A stretch of 33,547 nt of DNA from Planctomycetaceae bacterium (GTDB taxonomy: Bacteria > Planctomycetota > Planctomycetia > Pirellulales > Pirellulaceae): contig PBOG01000260.1 in NCBI GenBank assembly GCA_002724245.1, positions 1-33,547 of the forward strand, read 5' to 3'. Below are positions 24,605 to 32,762 of the stretch, piece after piece. Positions within the stretch are counted from its first letter, which is position 1, and each line of letters starts with the position of its first letter. A program made the position numbers and the translations under genes. A model generated the notes under the pieces. That model had not been told where the DNA came from, made no database searches, and worked only from the letters and a program-made list of their open reading frames with translations.

Positions 24605-26818
24605 TCAATCCTTGAACACAAATTCCGGCGTATTCATCAAAGCCCACATGAGATCTTCGGTTGCTCCACGGCGCGTGATGCCCGGACCGGAAAAGAACTG
24701 GCGACCGATCTCGACTTCGGCTTCTTCCGGCAAACGCGAATAGATCATCAAGTACAGCTCTTCGACGATCGCATCCGATGTACGATCGCTATTCGCCAGC
24801 TGGGCAGCGCGACCTGCGTCCGACGTAACTTTGGAATGCAGTGCTGGAGCATTCATCAGGTGCAACGTCTGGGCAACCGTGGACTCTCCAGTTCGCTCGC
24901 AGGGGGGATCCTGGTTTGGGTCAGGACGACCAAACGTATCCAAAAACAACGAACTGACTCGGTGTGTCCAAATCTGAGTGGCTCTGGAATCTTGTGGCAT
25001 CGCAGGAAATGTCTCAGGAACACCACTGATATCACTCACCGTATCCAATAGGACTTCCGCTCGCAGACGCTGACGGTAATGGCGTGAATAATTCCGGATA
25101 TCCGAGATATTCCTCTCGGTTGGCTGTGAACTCAAGGCATAGACATACGATGCGGTAATCGTGCGCAAGAGCTGCTTCAAATCAAAATCACTCTGCACAA
25201 AATTGTCAGCCAATGCTTCCAGCAGGGGACCGTTGGAAGGAGGATTTGTTGCTCTCAGATCGTCCACCGGCTCGACCAACCCACGTCCCATTAGATCAGC
25301 CCACACCCGGTTGACCGCGACTTGTGAGAAATAAGCATTGTCTTTTGAAGTGATCCAGCGCGCTAATGCAACACGCGGATCCTCTCCTTCTCGCAACTCT
25401 GGTGCCGTACCGTAGAGAGGGCGCGGCGGCAGGACTTTGCCAGTTAGCGGATGACTCACCGTACCGCTCGCACGCGTCATGATAACTTCCTCTCCCCCTG
25501 AAATAGGCGGCGAAAGTCCTGACCCTTTCCGCCCGAGACGGGCGAAATAAGCAGCGAAACTGAAAAAATCCGTTTGCCCCCACTTCTCGAACGGGTGGTG
25601 GTGGCACTTGGCACACTCGAGGCGTATCCCCAAGAACAATTGACTGACCAGCGGAGTCAATTCATCAGGTGAGCGCCGATCACGAAAAAGTGTCGCCGCC
25701 CCGTTTCGCCAGGTACTTCCCCTGGCCGTAATCAGTTCGCGTACAAACTGATCATACGGCTTGTTTTGGCGAAAGCTGGCTCGAATCCAGGCATCATAGT
25801 TCAACACTGCCTTGATTCCGACACGGTATGGATTGGGGCGCAGCAGGTCGGCCCATTTGTTCGCCCAGTGGTCGCCAAACTCAGGTTGCTCAAGAAGGTG
25901 ATCGACTAATCTCGCCCGTTTGTTTTCTTCAGTACTCCCGAGAAATTCACGCACCTCTTGTGTGTTCGGCAACCTTCCTGCGATGTCAAGATAAACACGT
26001 CGCATATACTTCGCATCACTTGACGGATCCGAAGGAGTGATCCCCAGCTGTTTCAGCTTTTTCCAGACCAGGTCATCGACAAAATTGACGCGCGGAAGTT
26101 GCTCGTAAATTTTTTCCGAGACCTCACCCGGCAAGGGAATCGTCACGTTGCATGTCGTAATCTGCCCCATGAATCTGGCCATGATCGACGCCTCGCCTGG
26201 AAGCGTTCCAGCACGTAACATCCCATTGTCCGTAACACCAACGACCGCTGCTTCATTCGATTGAAACGTCGTGCGACTGGTAACGTCACGTTGACTCCCA
26301 TCACTGTAATGTGCAGTTACTTTGAGTTGCTGCGTTTCTTCCGGGCGCAGTGACTTTTGATCAGGAATGATGGTGACACTCGACAAAGTCGGTTCGCCAG
26401 GGATCCGACGAGGTGTACCCCTCTCGATCCACCGTTGGAGCGTCACATAATCTGCACCCCGATAGGGCAAACGAACGCCACCACCATGCGGCATCCGTGC
26501 AGCCCCCTTACGCAACAGCAAACTACGTTCTGAATCGGCTGGGAATACCCGCCGCCCACGTCCTTCGCGCGTCAGCGCCACAAAGTCGAACTCCGCATCG
26601 AAACCCAGGAGCGACAGTTGAAACCCATTCTGACCGCGCTGCTTTCCGTGACAGGCGCCAGCGTTGCAGCCACGGGCAGTGAGAATAGGCATGATATCCA
26701 GTTCAAAGCTGATCGCTTCACCGGCGACCGGCTCGGCAGCTCTCGCGCACGTCTCTACCGTCCCCAGCAGGGAGACAATGGTTGCAGCACACATCATCCG
26801 ACGCGCAATAGACAGCAT
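24605..26818 (-). CDS. DUF1549/DUF1553 protein with haem-type CX4CH motif and bacterial Ig-like domain
   Basis: A typical large planctomycete secreted protein of 737 residues. The signal peptide occupies about residues 1-27. C51-N-A-G-A-C56-H57 is a CX4CH segment, in the position of the planctomycete cytochrome-C-type domain. A bacterial Ig-like (Big2) stretch runs at about 140-230 (VTIIPDQKSLRPEETQQL, VTAHYSDGSQRDV). DUF1549 follows (about 250-450), then DUF1553 (about 490-735). ECAKCHHHPFEKW near 405 contains a second CXXCH motif. AAGGA precedes the ATG by 8 nt. The usual partner gene, DUF1501, is not adjacent. The pair is generally linked to sulfatase and polysaccharide use in this phylum, but the biochemical role is unknown. 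Confidence 0.92.
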   Translation of the reverse strand: MLSIARRMMCAATIVSLLGTVETCARAAEPVAGEAISFELDIMPILTARGCNAGACHGKQRGQNGFQLSLLGFDAEFDFVALTREGRGRRVFPADSERSLLLRKGAARMPHGGGVRLPYRGADYVTLQRWIERGTPRRIPGEPTLSSVTIIPDQKSLRPEETQQLKVTAHYSDGSQRDVTSRTTFQSNEAAVVGVTDNGMLRAGTLPGEASIMARFMGQITTCNVTIPLPGEVSEKIYEQLPRVNFVDDLVWKKLKQLGITPSDPSSDAKYMRRVYLDIAGRLPNTQEVREFLGSTEENKRARLVDHLLEQPEFGDHWANKWADLLRPNPYRVGIKAVLNYDAWIRASFRQNKPYDQFVRELITARGSTWRNGAATLFRDRRSPDELTPLVSQLFLGIRLECAKCHHHPFEKWGQTDFFSFAAYFARLGRKGSGLSPPISGGEEVIMTRASGTVSHPLTGKVLPPRPLYGTAPELREGEDPRVALARWITSKDNAYFSQVAVNRVWADLMGRGLVEPVDDLRATNPPSNGPLLEALADNFVQSDFDLKQLLRTITASYVYALSSQPTERNISDIRNYSRHYRQRLRAEVLLDTVSDISGVPETFPAMPQDSRATQIWTHRVSSLFLDTFGRPDPNQDPPCERTGESTVAQTLHLMNAPALHSKVTSDAGRAAQLANSDRTSDAIVEELYLMIYSRLPEEAEVEIGRQFFSGPGITRRGATEDLMWALMNTPEFVFKD

Positions 26819-27086
26819 TATTGTTTTCCTTCAAAACTTACGCCTTGGATCACAACCAGACATCCTCGACTAACTATTCTAGTGACCAGCCACTTCATGG
26901 GGCAACGTGGTCTTGCAAGGTGTCACCTGAAGTCTGTCTCGACACTGCGCAATCCGGGGTTTTGCAATGCGAAATCGAGGCCTTTCCAGCTGTAAATGCA
27001 GCGACGGCCGCCGACTCAGCCCGCGATATCTGCATAATCTCGGAAATTCTGCCGGAACAGGGCCAACTTCCATTCTGAAAATTGGA

Positions 27087-27839
27087 TCACGTCCCCAGAA
27101 TATTATCGATTTCTTGTAACGCTTCACCGATCGACTTGTGTATTACCCGGTCGGCCAGGTGATCCAGTGGGGTTTCGTCGCGATTGAGAATCACCAGCCG
27201 AGCCCCTGCTGCTTGTGCAATACGTGGCAAACTTGCTGCCGGCTCTACCACCAGCGACGACCCGATCGCTAACATCACATCCGCAGAACGTGACAAACGA
27301 GTTGCTTCGTCGATGACCTGAGGTTGCAATTGCTGTCCGAACGAAATCGTTGCATGTTTGGTAATGCCGCCACAATAGTCACACGTTGGTGGAGTTCCGG
27401 TAGCCTGAAATCGCTCCACCATCTGCTCAACTTCATACCGGTGGGCACATGAAAGACAATCGACAAATCGAGCAGTTCCATGTATTTCCAGTACCCGTCG
27501 ACTTCCCGCGTCCTGGTGCAAACCATCAATATTTTGTGTGATCACGCCCTGCAAGGTACCGTTTTGCTCCCAACTGGCGAGGACACGATGTCCCGCATTG
27601 GGGACACTCCCGGCAAAGTCGACATGCGCTTCGGACTTTTGTCGCCAATACTCCTGCCGCGACTGTTCGCTTGCCAGAAACTCATCGTAATACACCGGTT
27701 TGTTTCGAGCCCACACGCCACCCGGTGAACGAAAATCAGGAATGCCACTCTCCGTGCTAATTCCTGCACCGGTAAAAACAACTGCGCGGTGTGACTCACG
27801 TAACCATTCAGCGACCTGCTGGAAATCCATCAATCGCAC
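27087..27839 (-). CDS. cobB: NAD-dependent protein deacylase (sirtuin, CobB-like)
   Basis: Removes acyl groups from lysines using NAD+. The 250-residue protein has the sirtuin landmarks: GAGISTESGIPDFRS (24-38) for NAD, TQNIDGLH (101-108), the catalytic H120 in EIHGTA, and the zinc knuckle C128-x2-C131 with C153-x2-C156. The final portion carries GSSLVVEP and ILNRDETPLD segments. It lies 131 bp downstream of the DUF2062 gene and 268 bp upstream of the DUF1549 gene, all reverse strand. Likely cytoplasmic; possible target is acetyl-CoA synthetase, by analogy to other bacteria. Confidence 0.95.
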   Translation of the reverse strand: MRLMDFQQVAEWLRESHRAVVFTGAGISTESGIPDFRSPGGVWARNKPVYYDEFLASEQSRQEYWRQKSEAHVDFAGSVPNAGHRVLASWEQNGTLQGVITQNIDGLHQDAGSRRVLEIHGTARFVDCLSCAHRYEVEQMVERFQATGTPPTCDYCGGITKHATISFGQQLQPQVIDEATRLSRSADVMLAIGSSLVVEPAASLPRIAQAAGARLVILNRDETPLDHLADRVIHKSIGEALQEIDNILGT

Positions 27840-27970
27840 TTCCTCCCATCCATGGTTACGAAATTACGTGACCGCCGGGCGGCGGAGATCGACGCTGGTG
27901 CGATCACTACCTGGAGCTACAGCATGCCCTCTCAACCCAAATTAGCAGAACCCACCAATGCTGATCATTG

Positions 27971-28519
27971 TCAATGCCGAAACCGCGGTTTCGGAGGAAT
28001 CAGTTGGCCCCATCGTCGCATACGGTATCTGCAGATGGCAACGTACAACAAATAATAAGTAATCACACCCAGCAAGGCGCCCACGATCAAGCCACCCAGC
28101 CATAGCGGCGCCGCCACCTCCAGAAAAAGCGTCCCGTAATACTGGACCCCCTCAAGCCAGCCTAATTGCGTCGGTCGACTGGTCAGTCGCTGCCACCAGT
28201 CATTATTGATCTGCGGCCTGTTCAACAGCCAGCATCCTACAACGTAACAAGGATAAAAAATCGGGACGAATGTCACCGGATTTGAAATCCACACGACCGG
28301 CAGACCAACTGCTTTATTGGCGCGCAACAGCCATGCGAGGAATACCGTGATGATCATCTGCAATCCCAACGTTGGCGTGAACATCACAAACATCGCCAGT
28401 GCCACACCTAAAGCCAACTTGTGCGGTGGGTCATCTGCGTGCAGGATGCTGTGGTAAACGTATTTCCGACAACGTCGGAAATAATAGCGAGCCTTGATTT
28501 TCAAACCTCGGTACTGCAT
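27971..28519 (-). CDS. DUF2062 membrane protein
   Basis: The 182-residue protein fits DUF2062: a basic N-terminus, then LALGVALAMFVMFTPTLGLQ as the signature first segment, WISNPVTFVPIFYPCYVVGC as the second, and a C-terminal hydrophobic stretch LGGLIVGALLGVITYYLLYV. Two or three transmembrane segments are likely. It is an inner-membrane protein of unknown role, sometimes found by glycosyltransferases. The 3' end contains a perfect 18-bp palindrome (separate entry). Start ATG 28519 has only a weak ribosome site. Confidence 0.88.
   Translation of the reverse strand: MQYRGLKIKARYYFRRCRKYVYHSILHADDPPHKLALGVALAMFVMFTPTLGLQMIITVFLAWLLRANKAVGLPVVWISNPVTFVPIFYPCYVVGCWLLNRPQINNDWWQRLTSRPTQLGWLEGVQYYGTLFLEVAAPLWLGGLIVGALLGVITYYLLYVAICRYRMRRWGQLIPPKPRFRH
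27977..27994. repeat. Perfect 18-bp palindrome CCGAAACCGCGGTTTCGG at the end of the DUF2062 gene
   Basis: The palindrome spans the last codons before the reverse-strand stop, and a CATTG-A-CAATG pair follows just outside. It forms a self-complementary site or cruciform. It could be a 3' RNA structure or a protein-binding site; it also encodes ordinary residues (Pro-Lys-Pro-Arg-Phe-Arg). Confidence 0.5.
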
Positions 28520-28927
28520 CCGTCAAAACCAAACCACAAAAGAGAAACCCGACACGACTGACTACACGAACGAAGCCACAATTTCGCCAGACCGATAGGA
28601 GCTTGATTACACCAAACCAGCGAAAGAGACTGCGCAGGTTTCTGCAACCGCATCGGTATTGCCGCAAAATACCCTCTGAGTCTGAAGCCCCAATACCCGC
28701 AAACCCAAACGTTCGTGACCTTATTCGAGTGTATTTTGCGACATCCGAACCCGCAATCGGTCCCATCCACATCTGCCCGGTGCCAGCCAACGACAAAGCA
28801 TTGAGCCCGCTCAACGTCTACTCCCAGTTAACCGGAACTCCGGACCGGGCGTTACCCGGATTCCAGCTCCCCGGACGGCTGAATGACCTGGCTAAGGGCA
28901 CCGGATCCCTTGTAATTCTGCTATGAT
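28520..28927. other. 408-bp divergent intergenic region, no supported gene
   Basis: The region lies between DUF2062 (-) and the cytochrome-HEAT gene (+) and presumably holds two promoters. Open frames on each strand of 80-127 codons lack domains or signal peptides and are not called. Near its 3' end two adjacent GC-rich hairpins occur: CCGG-AACT-CCGG at 28832-28843 and CCGGG-CGTTA-CCCGG at 28845-28859. They would be in the transcript leader if transcription starts upstream of them. Confidence 0.4.
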
Positions 28928-31900
28928 GTGAGCATGTTCCGAACAGGCACTTGTCGACACCACACCCAGTCGGCCTGGACAACCGGGGCCATTACGCTGG
29001 TCGTGGTCGCCGTTCTGGAGACACTACTCGTGGCCGCAGCACCCAATGCGGAACCCTCGGCAGGCCCACTCGCGCCGGCTGCCGCGTTGCAGTCTTTTCA
29101 ACTCCATGCCGACTTTCGGATCGAGTTAGCCGCGGCTGAACCGTTGGTCGAGGATCCCGTTGCTATCGCCTTCGACTCAGCCGGAAATCTGTTTGTCGCT
29201 GAATATCCCGAATTCAACCAATATCGTTTCCCCCCAGCACGTCGACGCATGGGGAGAATCAAGCGACTCCGTGACAAAAACGGTGACGGCACATTTGACG
29301 AAGTTACCGTGATTGCAGAAGTTCCATTTCCAACTGGTGTGATCGCGCATCGGGACGGCGTGCTCGTGGCGGCGGCCCCCGACCTGCTGTACTTCCCGCA
29401 TCCGGAAAACGATGAAACCGAGGACAAGAAACAGGTCGTGCTTACCGGTTTCGGTCGGGATTTCGCCGGTGGCGGAATTTTCAACTCACTTCGCTGGGGC
29501 CTCGACAACCACATACACATGGCAACTGGATTTGCCGGTGGTGCGGTTCGGTCTCCAAAGCACCCCGAAGACAAAGCGGTTTCCCTGCGCCAACGAGGCC
29601 TGATCCTGGATCCTCGAACCTGGTCATTTGCTACTACCAGCGGAGGCGGCCAGTTTGGCTTGGGCATGGATGACGATGGAAACAAGTTTCTCTGCTCCAA
29701 CGTACGCCCGCTACAATTCCTGAGCTACGACGATCGCTATATACAAGCCAACCCGTTCTTCTCTCCGCCGCTACCAGCAACCAACATCAATGCGGAACCA
29801 GCTCTGACCCCATTATTCCGCCTCAGCCCACTCGAGCCGTGGCGCGTATTGCGATCCCGGATTGCAGGTTCACAGCGTCGCAACGACCCCGAAGCGGCAC
29901 GCTCTGGCGGTGTGTTTACGTCGGCGAGCGGCATTACCGTTTACCGCGGCGATGCGTTCCCCAACAAGTTTTACGGTAATCTTTTTGTCGGTGAGGTCGC
30001 CAACAACCTTGTCTATCGCGCCCGACTCGAATCGACCGATTTTGGCTGGCGTGCCTACCGGGCCGACAAAGGCACTGAGTTCCTCGCTTCACGTGACCCG
30101 TGGTTCCGACCCGTGCAATTTGCGAACGGTCCCGACGGAGCCCTATACGTAGTTGACATGTACCGTGAACTCATCGAAGGAGCGGCCTTCGTGCCCGAAT
30201 CCTCGCTCCAGGATCTCGACGCCAGTCGCGGCACCTCGCGGGGACGCATCTACCGCATTCTCCCTCGAAACAAATCGACAAAACCGCTGCCGTCTCTGAC
30301 CTCCCACAATACCGCACAATTGGTCAAGCTACTGTCACATCGGAATGTCTGGCATCGCGAAACCGCCGCCCGCCTGCTCGTTGAGCGGCAAGACCGTCGC
30401 GCCCGGCCGCTTCTCGCGGACCTCGCGCAAAATGCCAAATCCCCCACCACGCGTTTGCATGCTCTGTATGGGTTACAGTCCCAGAACTTCCTGAACGAAC
30501 AGCATGTCGCGGTCGCGTTGCGGGACTCCAGCCCGCGGGTTCGAAAGCATGCCCTGCTACTTGGTGAATCGCATCTACCGAAATCCCTTGAGCTGCAAGA
30601 ACTCGTGCAAACCATGGCTGACGATCCATCCTCACGTGTCCGTTTGCAATTAGCATTTACGCTCGGATCCAGTAGTTCTTCTTTCCGTTTCAATCCACTG
30701 AAACGTCTGCTGAAGGAAAACCCAGAAGCACCGCTGGTCATCACGGCAGTGCAGAGTGCTTTGCGTCACGGTGTGGGCTCAATGCTCTCCCAGCTTACCG
30801 GCGATTCTGACGTGGTCCGCGATCCACAACTTCATCCTGTTCTACACAAACTAGCTTCCCAGGCAGGCGCGCAGGGCGAGGAGAGTGAAATTGCAACCGC
30901 ACTCGAAGCACTCGCACTGTTGGAAACATCAAAACCAGCATTGAGTCGTCAATTACAGCAACGTTTGCTAAGTAGCCTGCCTCCCGACCACAACATCCTG
31001 AAAAACACAACAAGTGACATACCGCAACTTCTGGCAATGCTGCTAGAGCAGGCACAACTGACTGCTCTCAACTCCGCTACAAACCTCGACCTTCGGCTGG
31101 AAGCAATTCGTACGCTCGCTATTGGCGACCTGGAAAAAGGAAACAAGTCCGCCGTCTTCGAGCAACTATTGACCCCCGAACAACCAATCGAAATCCAGGC
31201 AACAGCCGCAGTGACCCTCGCACGATTCAAAGACAAGACTGTCAGTACACTCCTACTGGACGCCTGGCCGCGAATGACACCACGCGTGCGCCGCACTGCG
31301 GTTGAGACACTTTTTTCCCGTCCTCACTGGCTGCAAGCACTGTTAGCGGCAGTGCAAACAAACACTGTAGCAGCCAGCGAAATAGACCCCGCTCGAATAC
31401 GCTTGCTACTGACGCAAGCTACACCGCCTTTAACGGCTCAACTCCACCAGCTGTTTTCACACCAACAGCTCGAAAACCGACAGCAGGTAATCGATCGGTA
31501 CCAAACCGCGATAGAGAGAAAAGGGAACCCAGTATCTGGACAACTTGTCTTCAAACGCTCATGTGCTTCGTGCCATCGTTTCCAAGGGCAAGGAAACGAG
31601 GTCGGTCCTGATCTGGAAACAATCCAACAACGACCTGCAGAAACGCTCCTGGTCGACATTCTTGACCCGAGTCGCGCCATGAAACCGCAGTACCAAAGCT
31701 ACACTGTCCAGACTACGCAGGGTCAGTTGTTCACAGGAATGGTCGTCAACGAAACCGCCAACGCCCTGAAAATGCAACAAGCCGACGGCCGCCGTCTGGA
31801 AATCTTGCGCATTGATATCGAATCACTGAAGAGTACTGGGGTTTCCTACATGGCAGATGGCCTGGAACAACAAATCAGCATCAAAGCTATGGCGGATCTG

Positions 31901-31930
31901 TTTGCCTTTCTGCGCTCACAACAGCCGTAA
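28928..31930 (+). CDS. Planctomycete membrane-bound dehydrogenase-type protein: beta-propeller, HEAT-like repeats, C-terminal cytochrome c
   Basis: A 1000-residue exported protein of the planctomycete membrane-bound dehydrogenase type (TIGR02604 family). Start is GTG 28928; ATG 28934 is two codons later and equally possible. The N-terminus has a signal-anchor hydrophobic stretch (about residues 18-37). Residues 50-440 form a propeller-like region with DSAGNLFVAEYPEFNQYR and ANGPDGALYVVDMYRELIEG, the usual planctomycete segments. About 460-860 is HEAT-like helical repeats. C879-A-S-C882-H883 is the c-type haem site, followed by a domain that recurs at the C-terminus in this family (GEVGPDLETI-like, LLVDILDPSRAMKPQY). 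It is likely periplasmic or membrane-attached electron transfer or binding; substrate unknown. Confidence 0.92.
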   Translation: MSMFRTGTCRHHTQSAWTTGAITLVVVAVLETLLVAAAPNAEPSAGPLAPAAALQSFQLHADFRIELAAAEPLVEDPVAIAFDSAGNLFVAEYPEFNQYRFPPARRRMGRIKRLRDKNGDGTFDEVTVIAEVPFPTGVIAHRDGVLVAAAPDLLYFPHPENDETEDKKQVVLTGFGRDFAGGGIFNSLRWGLDNHIHMATGFAGGAVRSPKHPEDKAVSLRQRGLILDPRTWSFATTSGGGQFGLGMDDDGNKFLCSNVRPLQFLSYDDRYIQANPFFSPPLPATNINAEPALTPLFRLSPLEPWRVLRSRIAGSQRRNDPEAARSGGVFTSASGITVYRGDAFPNKFYGNLFVGEVANNLVYRARLESTDFGWRAYRADKGTEFLASRDPWFRPVQFANGPDGALYVVDMYRELIEGAAFVPESSLQDLDASRGTSRGRIYRILPRNKSTKPLPSLTSHNTAQLVKLLSHRNVWHRETAARLLVERQDRRARPLLADLAQNAKSPTTRLHALYGLQSQNFLNEQHVAVALRDSSPRVRKHALLLGESHLPKSLELQELVQTMADDPSSRVRLQLAFTLGSSSSSFRFNPLKRLLKENPEAPLVITAVQSALRHGVGSMLSQLTGDSDVVRDPQLHPVLHKLASQAGAQGEESEIATALEALALLETSKPALSRQLQQRLLSSLPPDHNILKNTTSDIPQLLAMLLEQAQLTALNSATNLDLRLEAIRTLAIGDLEKGNKSAVFEQLLTPEQPIEIQATAAVTLARFKDKTVSTLLLDAWPRMTPRVRRTAVETLFSRPHWLQALLAAVQTNTVAASEIDPARIRLLLTQATPPLTAQLHQLFSHQQLENRQQVIDRYQTAIERKGNPVSGQLVFKRSCASCHRFQGQGNEVGPDLETIQQRPAETLLVDILDPSRAMKPQYQSYTVQTTQGQLFTGMVVNETANALKMQQADGRRLEILRIDIESLKSTGVSYMADGLEQQISIKAMADLFAFLRSQQP

Positions 31931-32127
31931 TTCCGCTGTCACTCGCAGCCGGAAATGACTCCCGACTTCAACCTCAAATGCCGTGCCTTGAGTCTCCGCT
32001 GGGCGGATGCCAGAATGGCAAACAGAAATGCATCTCCGCTGGGAGAGTTCCGCCTGGCGTAGCGGAACTTCTCGATAGCTGATCGCACCGGTGCACCACA
32101 TGCCTACCCTACGTCAGAGCCCGTGCC
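31931..32127. other. Structured intergenic region after the cytochrome-HEAT gene
   Basis: Three features cluster here. TCTCCGCTGGG occurs twice (31993-32003 and 32033-32043), 40 bp apart. A strong hairpin has arms 32043-32053 and 32062-32073 (11 pairs with one bulge, 8-nt loop). A palindrome GCACCGGTGC lies at 32085-32094. The hairpin lacks a T-tract but could end transcription or stabilise the upstream mRNA; it could also be part of a small RNA. Confidence 0.4.
32043..32073 (+). terminator. Strong hairpin downstream of the cytochrome-HEAT gene
   Basis: GTTCCGC pairs with GCGGAAC, and GAGA continues the stem with TCTC after a single bulged T at 32069. It is 113 bp after the stop codon. No uridine run follows, so it would be a Rho-assisted or 3'-end stabilising structure rather than a classic terminator. 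Confidence 0.35.
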
Positions 32128-32706
32128 ATGCCTGCAGAACCTCACTCGACCATTCCAACGGATCACGAAAACGAGAATCGAAAAGTCCGCTATCTGCTGG
32201 AAATGAACGCACCAGATCAGCTGCAGCCAACCGCTGCGGACCAAGAGCGACTCACCATCAATCTCATTGACCCACCGTGTCCAGAGTTCAGCTGGTTTTT
32301 GCACCAATGGATTGGGACACCTTTCCGATGGGGAGGGCGTGAAGCGTGGACAGCAGCCGATTGGGAAGCATTCGCAACCGATTCTCAAGTTGAAACCTGG
32401 GTCGCATCGGTCGGCGGCGGCCCCGCTGGATATTTTGAGTTGCAGAAGCAGACGGATGAGTCGGTCCAAATATGCTGCTTTGGACTGGCTGAGCGGTTTA
32501 TCGGACAAGGGCTCGGCGGCGTTCTATTGAGCGCCGCAGTACGGCAAGCCTGGGCAATGAAAGCCAGCCGAGTATGGCTCGCCACCTGCAGTCACGACCA
32601 TCCGCATGCGTTGGCCAATTACGAAGCACGCGGATTCAAACTCGTTGAACGCTCAGAACACCCAGCCAACAACGCGCGTGAATCAGCGATTTTTCATTCG
32701 CGTTAA
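32128..32706 (+). CDS. GNAT-family N-acetyltransferase
   Basis: A 192-residue protein with the GNAT core. The acetyl-CoA loop (motif A) is FIGQGLGGVLLSAA at about 124-137, matching the Q/R-x-x-G-x-G/A pattern. It is followed by a typical beta5-alpha4 segment (VWLATCSHDHPHALANYEARGFK). ATG 32128 is taken as start; ATG 32203 (MNAPDQL) is an alternative, as the first 25 residues are low in structure. The acyl acceptor (antibiotic, amino acid, protein, polyamine) cannot be told. Lies 197 bp downstream of the cytochrome-HEAT gene and 56 bp before the next gene. Confidence 0.85.
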   Translation: MPAEPHSTIPTDHENENRKVRYLLEMNAPDQLQPTAADQERLTINLIDPPCPEFSWFLHQWIGTPFRWGGREAWTAADWEAFATDSQVETWVASVGGGPAGYFELQKQTDESVQICCFGLAERFIGQGLGGVLLSAAVRQAWAMKASRVWLATCSHDHPHALANYEARGFKLVERSEHPANNARESAIFHSR

Positions 32707-32750
32707 GCGTCAGCGAATCAAATGTGGCCCTGTTGCCAAGTCCACCTTTC

Positions 32751-32754
32751 GAGG
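32751..32754 (+). promoter_or_regulatory. Ribosome binding site GAGG for the GTG start at 32763
   Basis: GAGG sits 8 nt before GTG 32763, which begins a Tat-type signal. This supports the non-ATG start of the final, incomplete gene. Confidence 0.5.
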
Positions 32755-32762
32755 ATTCTACC

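Noticed and set aside
28603-28926. A 107-residue ORF and overlapping reverse ORFs upstream of the cytochrome-HEAT gene
   Set aside because: They contain no domain or signal peptide, have irregular composition and overlap each other; this is more likely leader DNA.
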